Source: Doris montereyensis (Eukaryota; Mollusca; Gastropoda; Nudibranchia; Dorididae). Taken from it: a DNA stretch of 64,000 nucleotides. The notes beneath the pieces are model-generated. The model searched no databases. It saw nothing but the letters and a program-made list of their open reading frames with translations, and was not told where the DNA came from. Positions 43,860-57,394 of this stretch are shown in pieces (the first letter of the stretch is position 1; every line of letters starts with the position of its first letter). The translations under genes were made by a program, and so were the position numbers. The stretch is from NCBI GenBank assembly GCA_037039925.1, contig JAXRKP010000216.1, forward strand, positions 36,001 through 100,000. Direction: 5' to 3'.

Positions 43860-46800
43860 ATGGCTTTGAGGTTGCTCCATCGTCTCCTTCGCAAGCCTTT
43901 TGAAGGGCATGCTGCCGTCCAGCCTAGAGTAAAATACTTCATCAGATCCCTGTCGACTGCCCAAAGTTATGAAAGGGACGGAGAATATACAGACATTGTC
44001 ATATCGGGCGGGGGTATGGTTGGAGCTGCTATGGCTTGTGCATTGGGTAAACCACAGTTTTTTTTAGCTTAAAATGATTTATTATCCAGATTTACACAAG
44101 AAGTGATTAAGATTATGATAGAGTTCTATATAATAAACATAATATAATGTATACAAATCAATCTCTGTTAGATTCTAATCGTTATAAACATTATTTTAAT
44201 ATTGTATAATATTAGACAATAATATCAAGCTAATACTAATAAACTAATAATAGAAAACAGCCTTTGAACTTTAGATTTAGATTAAGATAGATGTAGATCT
44301 ATATTACTCGATCTAGATCTTGATTCTATACAGATTCCAGATCTAGATATTATAAATCAATAATATAATTGACTGTACAGTCGAAACATGACCAGCTCCG
44401 CATAAAGAGGCAGAATATGATATAAAACGAAGCAAATTGTTTTGTCGAGTAGTTCCGTCGTAATAGACTGCTGCCACTGCGTGGATTTTCTCCGTTCAAG
44501 ATTTGACCCAGATTTGACCTATTTTCCTGACTTGTTTACACCGGCGACCTGGAAGTGGTGGATATCAATGATGAAAAGATTATGCACTGTCAAGATTCTG
44601 ACGAGGCTAGAGTTGAAGATAGTGATGATTCATGGTGCAGTAAATATGATAGAGCTGTGTTGAAGATTTATTGACTCTGACAGTGGCAACGAAGTGTATG
44701 AGATTCTTTGGGATAGAGAAGTAAGAAGGGGGTGTGGCACTGTTGATGGTAGTCATCACAAACTTTAGTTCACATTTGATCTACCTTTTTTGTCATTTTT
44801 GCCTTTAAAATGTTTTATACAACATGAGGGGCCGCCATCTTGAATTGACTGGTCAAACCTCATATCTTACATCCGCTTTGACCAGGGGCCTGTCCCATGG
44901 AATGGTGCGGTTAACGGTACTGTCGTGTACGTACGCTTGGCAGACCGAAGGTCAAATAAGTTTCTGAATAAGGTGTTATAGAGATATACAGTGGCAGACT
45001 TGCCTAGTTTTACAAATTTCCCATTATAACGTATGAAAAATTGATGCTGGTTACAGGACTACGGAACTGCAAGACAATTTACAAATATTTGAGAGTACAA
45101 GCTCCAGAGGAAAAAATTTGAATCTTTTCTGGGGGTTTTTGGAGCTGTAATATAAAACAATCGGTTCCATTCGGGGGTTTAGAAGTCTAGTACAATGACG
45201 GTGATTGTATGTCCCTGCTATTCATAGATCTACTGTCTTCTTCGCATAACGATACAATAAGAAGAGGGAGAGAAAATATTACAAATAGTACAGGTTCAAG
45301 TGGAGTTCAAGATTTCTCAGCTCTGCCCCCATCCCGTCCGGTATTCCTCAAAGCAATTATCGATCGATGGAGACACAAGTTTGCACTAGTCTAGTGGGGC
45401 GAGCAGAATTGAGATCTTGAACACTTTCAAGAAGCCTTGAAGTTAATCGGCGTTAGCAGAATGTCACGCACGATAAGCCTATAATGCATAAAAAAGATTT
45501 ATAAAAGCATGCAATCACAGAATTTTACACAAAAAAAGGATCAGTCTTCTTCCATCCATTCGATCCGGAGTGCGCGAGTCATCAACGGTAAGACACCAGC
45601 TGTGGACTTCACACCCATGGTGGAGCTGACCATGAACACAGGCTTCACGTCTAATTGAGAGCTAGGAACTCTCCTGTCCAGATGCCCCAATCTTACGGCA
45701 CTAAATAAACACCGAGGACCTCTCGGTCGACGGACCCGGCCAGTGCAGCGTAACATTGCGTCAATGGCACGCAACCAATAATTTTCAGTTACGCTCCTTG
45801 ATTGAAAAACATCTTTTAATAGCTAATTTACTTGCCTCACAGGACTTTGCTATCTCTTAAAGTCATATTGGAATCCTCCGGCTCTAAGCTTTTTAAGATG
45901 TTATACAATACTTGTAAGAAATATAACATTTAAATTTTGACAAAAGTAGAAAAGGGGGATGAACCATTTTGTACAAGCTTTTAACGAGAGTTGAATTCTA
46001 CCATTAAATGGTTACTTAGATTGATATTCAGGCCCAGCTTGCAAGTTGTTGCCAATTTTTATTTAAATTATGAAAAAATGAGGGAGCAGTTACTAAATTT
46101 TGAGGTTGAAACTAGGCAGTGGAGCTCACCTACAACAACCTCATATACAACAGGGCTTTTTCAAATCCCCATTTTAATCTCTATGAGCTATATAAAATGT
46201 GCATGTCCTCCACAGCTACAGCAGTACTATATTTTGACAAAATTGCATCATTACACACTGTCTATGAAGGGAAAAAGTAACTCATATGGACATAAAAAGC
46301 TTGATGTAATGATACAAAGAAGAGTTGATTGGGGTACTTCTGTGACTTTGCCAAGCTAGACCCACATTCTACATACTACACTACAATGTGCATGATTATG
46401 ATGAATGTATACATCATGTAGGCTACAATACTATTATCATACCTATAAATAGGGCCCATTACATACCATACTGTATTTTTGTTGTTGTTAGGCTGCATAA
46501 TTTAGGCCTAGGACCTACGGTACTACTTACTGTGGCATGGCAATGCTATGATGCTTGACCCGCTAGCAGCTGCTTGTGATTGTGTGCATGCATGTGTGAT
46601 ATTAACTTAGCAACATGTTGCCAGTGTCAGGATTTAAGGTGGATAGTGAGGGAGACTTGAACAGCTTGTCTCGTCTCGGAATATCGTCTGCCAGCACCAC
46701 AATGTCTTTGATCAACGTTGATCCTAGAGTCGTTGATAATATTGTCAGTCTAGTGCTTTACATAATGTAGTCGTATGCCCATGCAATGTATTAGGCCTCA

Positions 46801-49800
46801 TAGATGAACATGGATTCCATCCCATTTATTCACGGTTACAACGGGACTCTACTGCAACAGGATTTTCTCTCCAGACCCGTCACTTCCATTGTAACCGAGC
46901 TTGGCTGTAGATCATCTAGATGTAAAATTAAGATGCACTCTAAATAAAAGTAAAGTTCCTTCAAGGCTTTTACGGCCCTTTGAGCCGGAGCTGATCCTGG
47001 TTTCAAGAGCGTGAAAATGAACATGATAACAATTACATCCTGGCCAGGACATTCGTTGTCGTCTACATTCTGTAGAGGCAATATAATAAAACAAACATGG
47101 CCCTTACTAATTATAATAATTTGATCTTTCGAACACCCATTTTGGTTAGTAAGGACAATTATACCATGAAAATAAAGTCTCAATTAATTGTAAGTTGTGT
47201 TATGTGCCCCTGTTTATTTCCGTCCTACCTTAAGTTTATTATAAGGTATTTCTTCTGAAAACTTAAAGCTCTCCGATTTTTTTCTCTATCTAGGAAACAG
47301 TAAAGTTCTTCAGAATAAAAAAATTGTATTATTGGAAGCTGGACCAAATAAGGAAACTTTCACTCTCGAAAGAGTACAGTAACAGAGCATGTGCTCTTAG
47401 TCCTGCAACGGTCCAATTTCTTGAGGGTAAGACATAATATATAATGTATCTTTTGTCATTGTTACCCCTAAAGTTTCTTTTTATATATATATATATATAT
47501 ATATGGATAATGTGTCATAACCCAAGACTACCTTTTTTCGGTAATTTGGGCTCTTGTTACCCAGGATTTCCATCTTAACATGACTATTTCACTTCCTTAA
47601 ACTGATTTTTGCAATGTTTGGGTGTCACTAATTTCAACAAGGATTCCTTGTATTCAGTTTATTTAAAAGGGTTCCATTTTATTTTATATATCGTCTTTCT
47701 GTTATTCCTTTGATTGACAGAATTTGGTGCATGGCAAGAAATTGAATCAATGCGTGCACATTCCATTCTTAGAATGCAGGTATGAGTGACTTTCATGAAA
47801 TTTCCTGTTCTTTTTTTCTTCTTTTCAGACTAGTAATTCAACAAAAGTTTTAAAGAAGGTTTTTTTTAGCAATTTTGTCTTGTTCAATCAAAAAAAGAAA
47901 ACTATTCTAATTATAGCGATTGCAAACAATGTATCCCATAATTATTAAGCAATAAATATATCTCAATTGATAAAAATATACATATATACTTCATTTTGTG
48001 TCAAAATATTAAAATGTTAAAACAGATCGTGCCTTGGTGACATAGTTAAGAGGAAAGATAGAGATTAGTGCATATATTATATTATATATTATCACAATTT
48101 TCAAAATTTAGTATTCAAAGTAACAGTCCATACAGGATATGGTCATGACAGAGACAGGGTAACAGTGCAGTTCATTAAAAAAAAAAAAATCAGGCAAATG
48201 TCTAAGTTTTCACTATTGCTTTTATGATTCTTGCTCATTATTTAAATTCTCTACTTTTTTCTCAGTATTAGATGTGGTAATCTGTTCCATTTCAGGTGTG
48301 GGATTCATGCTCAGACTCCATGATAACCTTCAACAATCCAAATATGACAGAAAGCTTATCATACCTCGTCGAAAATGATGTGATACTTGCTGGAATAATG
48401 AATGCTCTCAATGCTATGGGAGATAAAGTGGAAGTTCGATACAATGCAAAAACAACAAATGTCGTATTGCCAAGCAGTGATGCTGGTGCTGAGTCAAACC
48501 TTCCATTTGTGCAACTTACCCTGAATGATGGCTCCGTACTGAAGACAAAACTTGTGGTAAATGACTGTAGACTCTTCAGTGGGTTTTTTCTTGTCTTCAC
48601 CCTGAGATCATGGCATAATATGGACTGGATAAATTTCAATGAAACAAACAAATATTTATGTATTCAAGACATATGTTGTGATGGTCTACTTTCGATTTAT
48701 TTCAGACGCAGAGGCAATTTTCAGCAGTCTAGCATTGGAATTTTTTTTCTTGTTTGCAGATTGGAGCTGATGGTATGAATTCTCGTATTAGACAGGATGC
48801 TGGATTCAAAACAATAGACAGAGATTACAAACAGACTGGGCTTGTTGCAACCCTTGTCTTAGCAGACGTAAGAACTCCAACTTTGCAAGCATATGAAATA
48901 TCGTGTCTTTTAAATGTTTGACTAAATTGTATTCTTTACTAGATGATTACGACTTCTAAAAACATTCCTGATGTTTTCTTAGTTACATAAAAAAAATGCT
49001 TAAAGTTATGTTGAGTTGTAGACTACCATGAAGCATTAATATTTTGTCTTTCATTAAATGCATCTTCTCATTATTTGGAGTGAAAAATATTTAAAATGTG
49101 CATGAATCATTTATCATGGATAAATATGCCAATAAAAATTATTTGTAAGATTTACATTGCAGTGAAATGTTCCTATTAATGTTCTTTGTTTCCCATTTTC
49201 TCTCTTTTGGTGTAGACTCAAGTCAACAATACTGCTTGGCAACGATTTTTGCCCACAGGTCCTATCGCTCTTTTGCCTGTAAGTAGTGTATGGCTTGGAA
49301 ATCATTTCTATAGTCTTAATTTCTAAGTACAGACTAATTTTTAATTTTTGAAATATGTCTAAAATTTTGTTGGGAAAACTGGTCAAAAATGAGATTTTTA
49401 ATTACTGGGGGGGGGGTTGCATGAATGAAAAATCCTTTTGATTATGAATGAATCATATAAATGTTGTTTAGAAAACTCATTGTTTATAATTTCCCAGCTG
49501 AGTGACACTCTTTCATCTCTTGTCTGGACCACAACCCCTGAACATGCAGAACAATTGAAGCAGTTATCAGGAGAGGGTTTTGCAGATGCAGTCAACGATG
49601 CTCTGGTAAGAGGATGATTTTCTCTTTTGACCTATCAACCAACTTTTCTCATATATTCATTTGCAACACTTATTTCTGGTCATTGTGTGAATGTGAAGGA
49701 CTGAATTTATTATCAACTGTACATCTCAGCTAAACCTCTCAATATGATTTTGACACATTTTTTGTAATTATTCTTGAGGAGACTGAAAGAATTTTTGTGT

Positions 49801-52800
49801 TCTTTTATATTTTGTTGTTTTACAATGTTTAGTGGCTTATCTTTATATTTAATGTTTTACATTTGGACTTCTGTTCTCAGTGGAATGACAGAGATAAAAA
49901 TGAACTGGCTGGTAAAGCTTTGGACCTTCTAAAATCTGTCTTGCCCTCAGGTGGCATTGGTGAGAATTTCTTGAATTTTTAAATTGCGTTTTTTCCTCAT
50001 ACAGTTCTAAGCTAATCTTAACATTATGAGACAATCCTCTCTAACAAAAGGATGGATTTAGAGTGTGAATCTTAACACAGTAGCAGGCTCATTGATTTTA
50101 CATCATTGTTTCTCCATTACAGCATTTTATTCCATATCTTTTTTAACTTACTGGGTAGTTTGGTAGAGCTGCTTGAAAAATGAATCATCATAACAGCCTG
50201 GCAGTATCCTTCTCTGTGTATAAACCAGTCAACAAACGTATTGAAACAGTTGCGTCATAAGCCCATAAATTCTATGGGAACATGACATGTAGCATGCACA
50301 AAACTTAACTATCCTCAAACCTTTAAATTCTGCTGGCATATAGCATGCACACACTGGCCTGTAGAATTTACAGGCACATGGCAGCGAAGGGGTTAAGTCT
50401 CTCCGTGCCAAGGGGCACATAGGGCTTGAACATCTTCCCTCTAATTATCTTTACCCTGTGCTGCTCTTCTGGCTCTTTCACAGGAAGGCTGCCCCTCTCC
50501 ATTCTGCTCTTTCTCCACCATTTTGCTCCATGTTATTTTTGGGTGTCCTCTGTCTCCCTTTCCTTCCGGTGTCCATCCCAAGACAACAGCACAGTCTTTT
50601 CCATGGTCCTCCTGTGCATAACCAGATGCCTTTCCATCCCTGAGTCAAGGGACTAAGTTACAACAGAGTACCCGTCTTACGGGAAGATTAGTCATGATAG
50701 ATTTCATCTTGCACCAGTTTTCAAATTGGTTTCCTTTTAATCACAGGCTCATTGCTGTTATCATTTCTTCAAAATATTGCTCATAACATCTTGTACCTCA
50801 TTGAATCATATATGTTTCATCTTGTGTCTGTCAAGTTGCTTCACTTTTTATCCGTTTCCATGCAAGATTTTTGCATTGGTTATATGAAGGGTCATTTCAA
50901 TAGTGTCCATTTTCATGATGCTTCCTGAAAAGTGTGAAAATGATATGATGAAAATACACCACCTTTACAGCCGTTTGAAACTCGGAATTCCCCAACACCA
51001 ACAGTGCCAAAGTCCATGGTTTTGGGCAGTTTTCTCTAAATGACATAATTGTGATTTAGGCACGCTATTGAAATGAATCCTTCAATGTCTACCCAAAATC
51101 ATCATGGATGCAGCTAAATGAATTTGAGGTTATGTGTTAGAATTTGACCACAGAGTCTTCATGTGGTTAAAAATATTCAATGAGTTAATCAGGAGACCTG
51201 TAAACTTCCAAATGTTGCTACCTAAAGTTTTTCTTATCTTCTTATGTAACTCTTTTCATTATTGTTGTCATTGTGATTTTTATTACAAGCAACAATACCA
51301 CCGAATTCATTATTTATTTTTATTCCACTCATTTAAGAACTGAGATTTCGACCAGAATATTTTTTCTTAACACATCAGTCTGTCCACAATTTAACACGAA
51401 TACTGATTTTTACAGAGATAGACAGTCCTGTTTTTACTAAGCAAATAAGACTCATTGAATTTTACTGAGATGACAAGGGAAACTAAATTAACTCTTCATT
51501 AGTAATGTTTTTCATTTGGGAAGGTACTTTTATTTAGTTTTGTTGTTCATTTATTAATCTAGATCAAATTCGACAATTCCCTCCTACTGTGATAGAAGTC
51601 AAGAAGGATCAAGAGCATCTTTTCCATTAACTTTAGTTCATTCAACAAACTATGTCCGGCCAAGAGTTGCCCTTATCGGGTAAGTTATGCTTTTAATTTT
51701 CAAAATGACAAGGCTGGAAAGATATAACCATGTGATGTGACAACAGAAAGAATGGTTTTGTATTCTATTATACTTGAAAATAGAGAAAACATTCTTCAAA
51801 AAGACTGCTAGGCTTTTTATAGAACGTTTAGAAGACAGTTTGATAGCCGTTTTGGAGTCAAGGAATGAATTTTTCCCTTTTTAATTTGCTTACAACAGAA
51901 AGGTGTATACATGTCAATCTTGTTCAGAGATAGATTTCTGGGTCACATTATAGATCATGAACGTATACTTAGTTTCATTGGTGAGTGTCGAACAGCAATG
52001 ATTATTTTAGCTTGGTTTGACATTTCTATTGATAATCAAATCAGTAGGTGCTCATGACGCATGTCCTACTAGATTTATTTTGACTGGACATTGCCAACAT
52101 TAAAAATAAATTATATGAATTAATCCTGGTATGGATCAAATGTAATAAGGCATGTCTAAAGTAAAGTAAGCCCCATACTCAGAGTTGAGCATTGGGTAAT
52201 TAAGAGTAGAGTTCTGATTTTTCAAGGCATACGGCATAATGTGGTAGTTTTCTATTGCTTTGCGCTGCCATTACATTGGCAGTCTCAATAGACCTAGCTA
52301 TATATTTTGCTGCTGGTTCAACAGGAGGTAGGAAAAATTTGCCATTGAATGTGGGCCTCCTGGGTGGTAGTCAAAATTTGTGTAAAATTAGAAAACGTGA
52401 TAGAGTGTCTCATAAGTGATTTTCCTGTTGTTAAATGTTTCTCGTTTTGTCTTAAGGGATGCTGGTCACCGTCTTCATCCTCTTGCTGGTCAAGGAGTAA
52501 ACTTGGGATTTGGTGATGTGGCATGTTTGACCAATGTACTTACAAATGCTGTCAAAAGTGGTGCTGATCCTGGTACAGAGTTTAATTATTCTTAATTACT
52601 TTATAGCATTGTTGAATGAAGTTTCGAAAATTAATTGGACAAATTTGCTACTCCTTTTAGCTCTGAAAGCCCTGAACAACACTGTCAGCGTTCGGCAGTC
52701 ATTCACGTTTTGACTGAACAACACTGTCAGCGTTACCCTAGTATTATTTTGTTTGACTTAAGTGTCAATCACTGAGCACGGCCTCGGAAAGTGAAAGAAG

Positions 52801-54454
52801 GACGAAAACAACTGAAAAACTTGTGTTTTCTGTGCGGTTTTTTTTTGTGTGCCTTTTTTGGTGTTTTTTTTCTTCAATCCTGTAAATCAGATGATTTTTG
52901 TTTACAACTATGGCTTCTGTTAGTTCATCTAGTGCACCTTTCAAGGCCGTGCTCAGCGATTGACAGCACAACAAGCCTTACAACTTTGTATTGTTGATGA
53001 AGGTTCTGATTTAGACGATGATGAACTGAGTGAATCTGATGATAATTTGTTTGAGTTTGGTGAAAGACAGTGACTATTCTGATAGATCTAGTGATCCCAG
53101 TAGTTCAAAAACCTATTTTCATTAGTTTATTTATGTTGATTTGAAACTGCATTTAATTCCTGTTATTTTGATGTATGATTTGTCTTTCTATCTCTATTCT
53201 GAAGCTTATTATAAATATTTTAAAATAAGTCGTCTGCACGCATCTAGACCCGGGAAAAGGAAGAAATAATTCCAGCTTTTAAGAGTTAAAGGATTCACTT
53301 ATAAAAACAAAGTTGATAACCTTCTTTTACATATTTGTCTATATTACAAGTTAATATGAAAACATTTTTATCACACTCTCATTAAAGCATTGACAGACAA
53401 TGGTTTCCTTTTAATAATTTGTTAAAATTTGCAATGATATTTAAAGGGTTTTATTTCAGACAAAATTTTAGTGAATGCAAATGGGATTAATTTTAATCAA
53501 AACAAGGATTAATCTTCCTCAATGCTTGTTATTTGAAGGCTTGGAAATGACTTTGTGTGTTTGGCTTTAACATATTGTGCATAATTGTCTCATGTTTTTC
53601 CCCATCTTTTTATCAGGCTCATTGACGCATCTTCTCCAGTATGAAACAGAAAGGCAGCGCCATAATGTACCTGTGACAGTGGTTATTGATGCATTGCAGC
53701 GTTTATATAGCACAGATTTTACTCCTGCTGTATTGCTTCGCAGTTTGGGACTGCATGCAACTCACTCCATGTCATTTTTAAAGGTTTGTATCGTAGAGTC
53801 GAAGATCTTTTCTTTTTCTTCCGTTTGGCTGTTTATCTTCTTCATTTTTTAAATGGAATTCCTAGCTATATGTTGATTTGTTCTCTAGATGATCACATAT
53901 TCAAGATCTGTGTAATGTATATTCAAAACGTATCATTTTTATCTCCTTATTTCTTTTATTAAACAATTTTACAGAAAATGCATGTGCGCAGTTTTGTCTG
54001 TAGTTCTTTTGCACTTATCTGCATGATTTGTTTTTATGTTTTATAATTTAAGTGGGGAAGTGGCTTTTGATTGCACAAAATAAAAGTGATCCCTAGGGAT
54101 GCTCATATTGTCCAAGTTTGTGTGTTATTATTTTATTGTTTAGCCTTTTAGACAATGGCTTATTTTATCCAAATATTTTTTGTTATCTCTAAAACATTTC
54201 TCAAGTTATACAATGTTTACTGGACAGATGATCATTAGATGTAAACATTTATCATCCTTTTATAAATCTTGGCAAATGTTCTGTCAAATTGTTTACATGC
54301 CTGAATATGAAGATTTTCAAATGTCTGAGTAATTTTTTGTCTTATTACTCATAACATCTCAATTTGTTTTTAAAACATTGCATATCAATATCAATGGATT
54401 TATATGTTGGTTTTTTTCAACCAGAAAATGATCATTGACCGTGCTTCAGTTTAA
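43860..54454 (+). CDS. COQ6: Ubiquinone biosynthesis monooxygenase COQ6, 12 coding exons
   Basis: COQ6 is the mitochondrial FAD monooxygenase that hydroxylates ring C5 in coenzyme Q synthesis. Exons: 43860-44046, 47294-47426, 47721-47779, 48296-48556, 48760-48867, 49216-49278, 49498-49605, 49881-49959, 51563-51679, 52457-52572, 53617-53783, 54425-54454. Phases agree after two small indels are corrected, giving about 476 residues (human 468). The Arg-rich N-terminus with few acidic residues fits a mitochondrial presequence. FAD motifs: [15 protein letters not shown] (residues 49-63), the DG motif IGADGMNS, and [19 protein letters not shown] with GFGD, the UbiH/COQ6 signature. The last exon encodes only KMIIDRASV. 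It is head to head with FAM161. Intron 1 (3.2 kb) is full of mobile elements. Confidence 0.97.
44280..44350. repeat. TAGATC patch in COQ6 intron 1
   Basis: TAGATGTAGATCTA..., TCGATCTAGATCTTG and AGATCTAGATATT within 70 bp, like the clusters upstream of XPO1. Confidence 0.6.
44380..44770 (+). mobile_element. Second copy of the piggyBac-type family (5' part only)
   Basis: Colinear with the reverse complement of about 39830-40245: TCGAAAC-TGACCAGCTCC, then TAATAGACTGCTGC, then the acidic frame [14 protein letters not shown]. The frame is interrupted by indels and a stop. No TTAA terminus was identified. It lies in COQ6 intron 1, in the opposite orientation to the FAM161-intron copy. Confidence 0.7.
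44995..46119. mobile_element. Unclassified TIR transposon, copy 2 (COQ6 intron 1)
   Basis: Colinear over its full length with 14232-15377: CTAGTTTTACAAATTTCCC start, ATTGATGCTGGTTACAGGACTACG, GAATGTCAC-CACGATAA, GTGGACTTCAC-CC, ending GTTGAAACTAGGCAG. CAGTGG occurs immediately on both sides (44989-44994 and 46117-46122), but the terminal GTCTG of copy 1 is missing, so the right border is less clear. Confidence 0.65.
46948..47012 (-). repeat. SINE family A 3' fragment
   Basis: AAAGTAAAGTTCCTTCAAGG...GAGCCGGAGCTGATCC is the reverse complement of the family A 3' region. Confidence 0.5.
47483..47506 (+). repeat. (TA)n tract
   Basis: About 24 bp of pure TA in COQ6 intron 2. Confidence 0.9.
48593..48652 (+). 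repeat. SINE family C tail next to COQ6 exon 4
   Basis: TTCACCCTGAGATCATGGCA...GGATAAATTTCAATGAAACAAACAAAT begins less than 40 bp after the exon 4 donor at 48557. Confidence 0.6.
49960..51562 (+). other. COQ6 intron 8 (1.6 kb)
   Basis: Mostly unique-looking sequence. At about 50220-50400 there are two similar GGCATATAGCATGCACACA-type blocks, a short palindrome (CCTGTAGAATTTACAGG) and then GGCAGCGAAGGGGTTAAG. Read in reverse that is TTAACCCCTTCGCTGCC, which resembles a piggyBac-type end, so an old MITE is possible. Confidence 0.35.
52156..52376 (+). repeat. Dispersed copy of repeat family D in COQ6 intron 9
   Basis: CCCCATACTCAGAGTTGAGC...GGTAGTTTTCTATTGCTTTG...GGGCCTCCTGGGTGGTAGTCA parallels 34795-35410, including the edge of the tRNA-like head. 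Confidence 0.65.
52672..53295 (+). mobile_element. Possible piggyBac-derived fragment with inverted and direct repeats (COQ6 intron 10)
   Basis: A 21-bp direct repeat CTGAACAACACTGTCAGCGTT occurs at 52672 and 52714. A 30-bp inverted repeat pairs 52761-52792 with 52937-52968 (GTCAATC-CTGAGCACGGCC). Downstream, a frame with [20 protein letters not shown] is acidic like piggyBac N-termini. The ends (TTACCCTAG, GAGTTAAAGG) are only weakly piggyBac-like. Confidence 0.4.
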
Positions 54455-57117
54455 AGATTGTAAGCTAAGGCAGATCCGTGCGAGCTGATCAATGTTACAG
54501 AAGACGCCCATGGATGCTCAAGGAACAATGTGTTCACTAATGTGTCCTAAAGATTCCTATGAAATTTACACTATCTCCGTCAAGATGCGAGCAAAGATTT
54601 TTTCTATCCAAAACTTCCACAGATTTTCCATGCAAAATTGATTTGTGTATAATTTCATTTTCAAATTGCTGTCTCAGTGAGATGTTTGCCCCTATGATTT
54701 TGGCATTAGTGCCATGTTTTAAGAATAGAATGTGAATGAAATTTCTGTCTTTCAACCAAACCAATTTTTAGGAGACCGAAAAGTGTGTTATCAAGTAGAA
54801 GTTGTTTCCTTGATTTTGTTTAGTGGATGTCAGTTTTGAGGCTGAAATCTGAATTGACATTTTTATTTGTAACACATGGCTATTCCTGCCAGTTTTCAGT
54901 TGATATCTGCATTTCAAAAACAACTGCTTGATTATGTCCACTTTGATAAGCACAGGAGATTATTGTTTGTTTTATTCATCGCTTAGAGTATGACTGCCCA
55001 CTGTAGACAATGATATCAGTGGAAAGTCATGAATGACAAAGGCGGGAATAGGTGACAGATCAGTGTCCCGTCCAGGAGGTAATCTTGTATTGCCTATTTC
55101 ACTTGTTCCAACAGAAGTCATGATAGGCTTTAGCTCTTTGGGTGTCTAGGCCCTAAAAGGAGTGTACGTAATCATATGAATAAGCAATGGTGGACATGCA
55201 GCACGCTTACAAGATAAGACAAGCCAGCTGTTGATGTCTAAGGAGTCTGTTAATGCATAAAGTGTGTTTTCAATACTGGTCATAAAGTGTGTGTGTGTGT
55301 ATGCATGTGTAAAGAGTGAAAGGGGGGGGATAGTATACAGGAAGGGGCTCTTCATAAGAATCAATCTGTGCCTGTGTGATTTTGTAACAATCGCTTCTTT
55401 TCATCAATGCCACCATTACTCTTTGTGAGTCAATGAGGCTTATCTGATATGGTAATCACTGCCAAAATGCACTATTATCATGAGGTGCAGTTTAATGATG
55501 GTGCATATAGATGCTCTGAAGAAAATTATGAGTTTCTTTCCTTGTTTGGTCACAAATCCTGCATAATATTAGTTGTAATGAATTTTATTTATTTTCAGTT
55601 TGTCATTTTATTTTTTTGTAAAAGTTTTGCTTTTTTTTTGTTTTCTTTCTTTGACTTTGTTAGCATCGTTCAAGTGTGCTTCGATGCATTTTTGCATCCA
55701 TTGGTCTCAAATCAATGCATTCAGCGGTGTTGAACCATGCCATTGATAGGAGGACAATACAGTTTGAATATACATTGTTATGGGATTTTCCATTACTATA
55801 ACTGTAAGACGAAGAGGTGAAGGGATTATTCTCTCTAGCATATACATAAGAAAGTTTTATGATGGAGATGTCTGTTTGATTAAGATAAAATACTGAAAGA
55901 GCCACTGTAGAGTGAAGTCAGAATAACAATCTACAAAATGTGAAAACTCTACACTTTAACTTAACATAAGTAACCCATCTAATTTACTGGAACTTCAGGG
56001 TCTTTTTTAGATTATTATTTTGAATTGACATATCTTGTCCGTATAAGATTAGCCTGATGAGAATAAAAATGACACAAGATTGTTTCCATCACACTAAGAA
56101 TTTAGTGCCCATGTGGCCAACAGTCCTTCGTGGGTGGAACAGAGAGTTTTGCAGCCCATGGTTAGGAATAAGGCGATGTTTCATTACCTAAGGATAAGAG
56201 CTTATCAGATGGCTAGCAGCCTTATCAGAATAAAATTTGCAGTCTGTAGAAAAGTTTACCTACTTTGTAAATCTGATTGAGGACAGAAATTTGGTGAATA
56301 AAGTATATATGTAACCTGTGTTATTGGTGGAAATTAAGTGTCATAAAAGTCTTTTTTTTATCCATAGAGCATGATGCACTTTGGCAGTGATTTTCGTAAG
56401 AATATTGTAATTGATAAAAATTGAGAATTGATTTATTGTATTTTACCATATAAGAATATACGATTAGTGGTATAAGATCAAAGAAAGAGTGATTTTGCTG
56501 ATTGACCAGATCATTGTTGAACTGTAAGATCTGATCCGAATGTAATCTTGAAATGTGTGTTGTTAGAAGAAAAAGTGGGGGAGAGGGAATCTTAATTCAC
56601 CCAGAGGTTGTGACAATGGATTTTGATATATGTACAATACGTAAATTATTGCAAATATTAAGACTCCATCTTAGATTTGATCCAAATGTCATCTCAGAAT
56701 GTGTGATGTTTGTTGTTAACAGAGAATGTAGAGAGAGTGGAATCTTAACTCGCCCAGAGGTCGGACAATGAATTTTGATACAATGTATGCAAATATTGAG
56801 ACTTTATGTTAAATTTTCATGCGCAGTTGACTTAAAAAAGATTTATTCTTTTTTACCAGATCTTGTCTTTCATAGCATGTTGGCAAAACATGTTAAACTT
56901 TAAATACATTTTCAAATTTTACTCCGTGTTTGTCTTTTTTTATCACTTGTTGGTCAGAACACTTTCAGTTTAAGTGACTGAGAGGAAAAAATATTTTAAT
57001 AAGGATAAACTCATGGTAAAAGAGATGATATTGGTTGGTTCATGTCATTATTGAGTATCAGTCTAAAGGTTTGACCTTGTACTGAAGTCTACTCGTCCAA
57101 TTTTCTGCCTGTCACAC

Positions 57118-57118
<1 letters not shown>
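54455..57118. other. COQ6 3' flank and intergenic sequence
   Basis: No further coding exon was recognised. AATAAA occurs at 56062, 56229 and 56297, none clearly tied to COQ6. A family A SINE fragment is at about 55030-55160. Two diverged copies of a block of about 100 bp (GAGAGNGGAATCTTAACTCACCCAGAGGT) lie near 56560-56650 and 56720-56790. Confidence 0.4.

Positions 57119-57184
<66 letters not shown>
57119..57184 (+). repeat. (TC)n microsatellite
   Basis: About 66 bp of pure TC abutting a family C SINE head. Confidence 0.95.
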
Positions 57185-57187
<3 letters not shown>

Positions 57188-57302
57188 GGCGGGTGCTACT
57201 GGTAGGTCCTATTTCTTTCCTTCTTTCATCTTGTTGCTTCCATTAATTCACCCTGAGATCACCGCAATGCTGGACAGGGTAATTTCAAATAAACAAACAA
57301 AA
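57185..57302 (+). repeat. SINE family C, full copy
   Basis: GTTGGCGGGTGCTACTGGTA...TTCACCCTGAGATCACCGCA...GGACAGGGTAATTTCAAATAAACAAAC. Confidence 0.65.
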
Positions 57303-57305
57303 CTC

Positions 57306-57311
57306 TCTTTC

Positions 57312-57368
<57 letters not shown>

Positions 57369-57390
57369 CTCTCTCTCTCTCTCTCTCCCC
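57306..57390 (+). repeat. (TC)n microsatellite, interrupted
   Basis: TC tract with CCCC interruptions, between two family C SINE copies. Confidence 0.95.
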
Positions 57391-57394
57391 CAAT

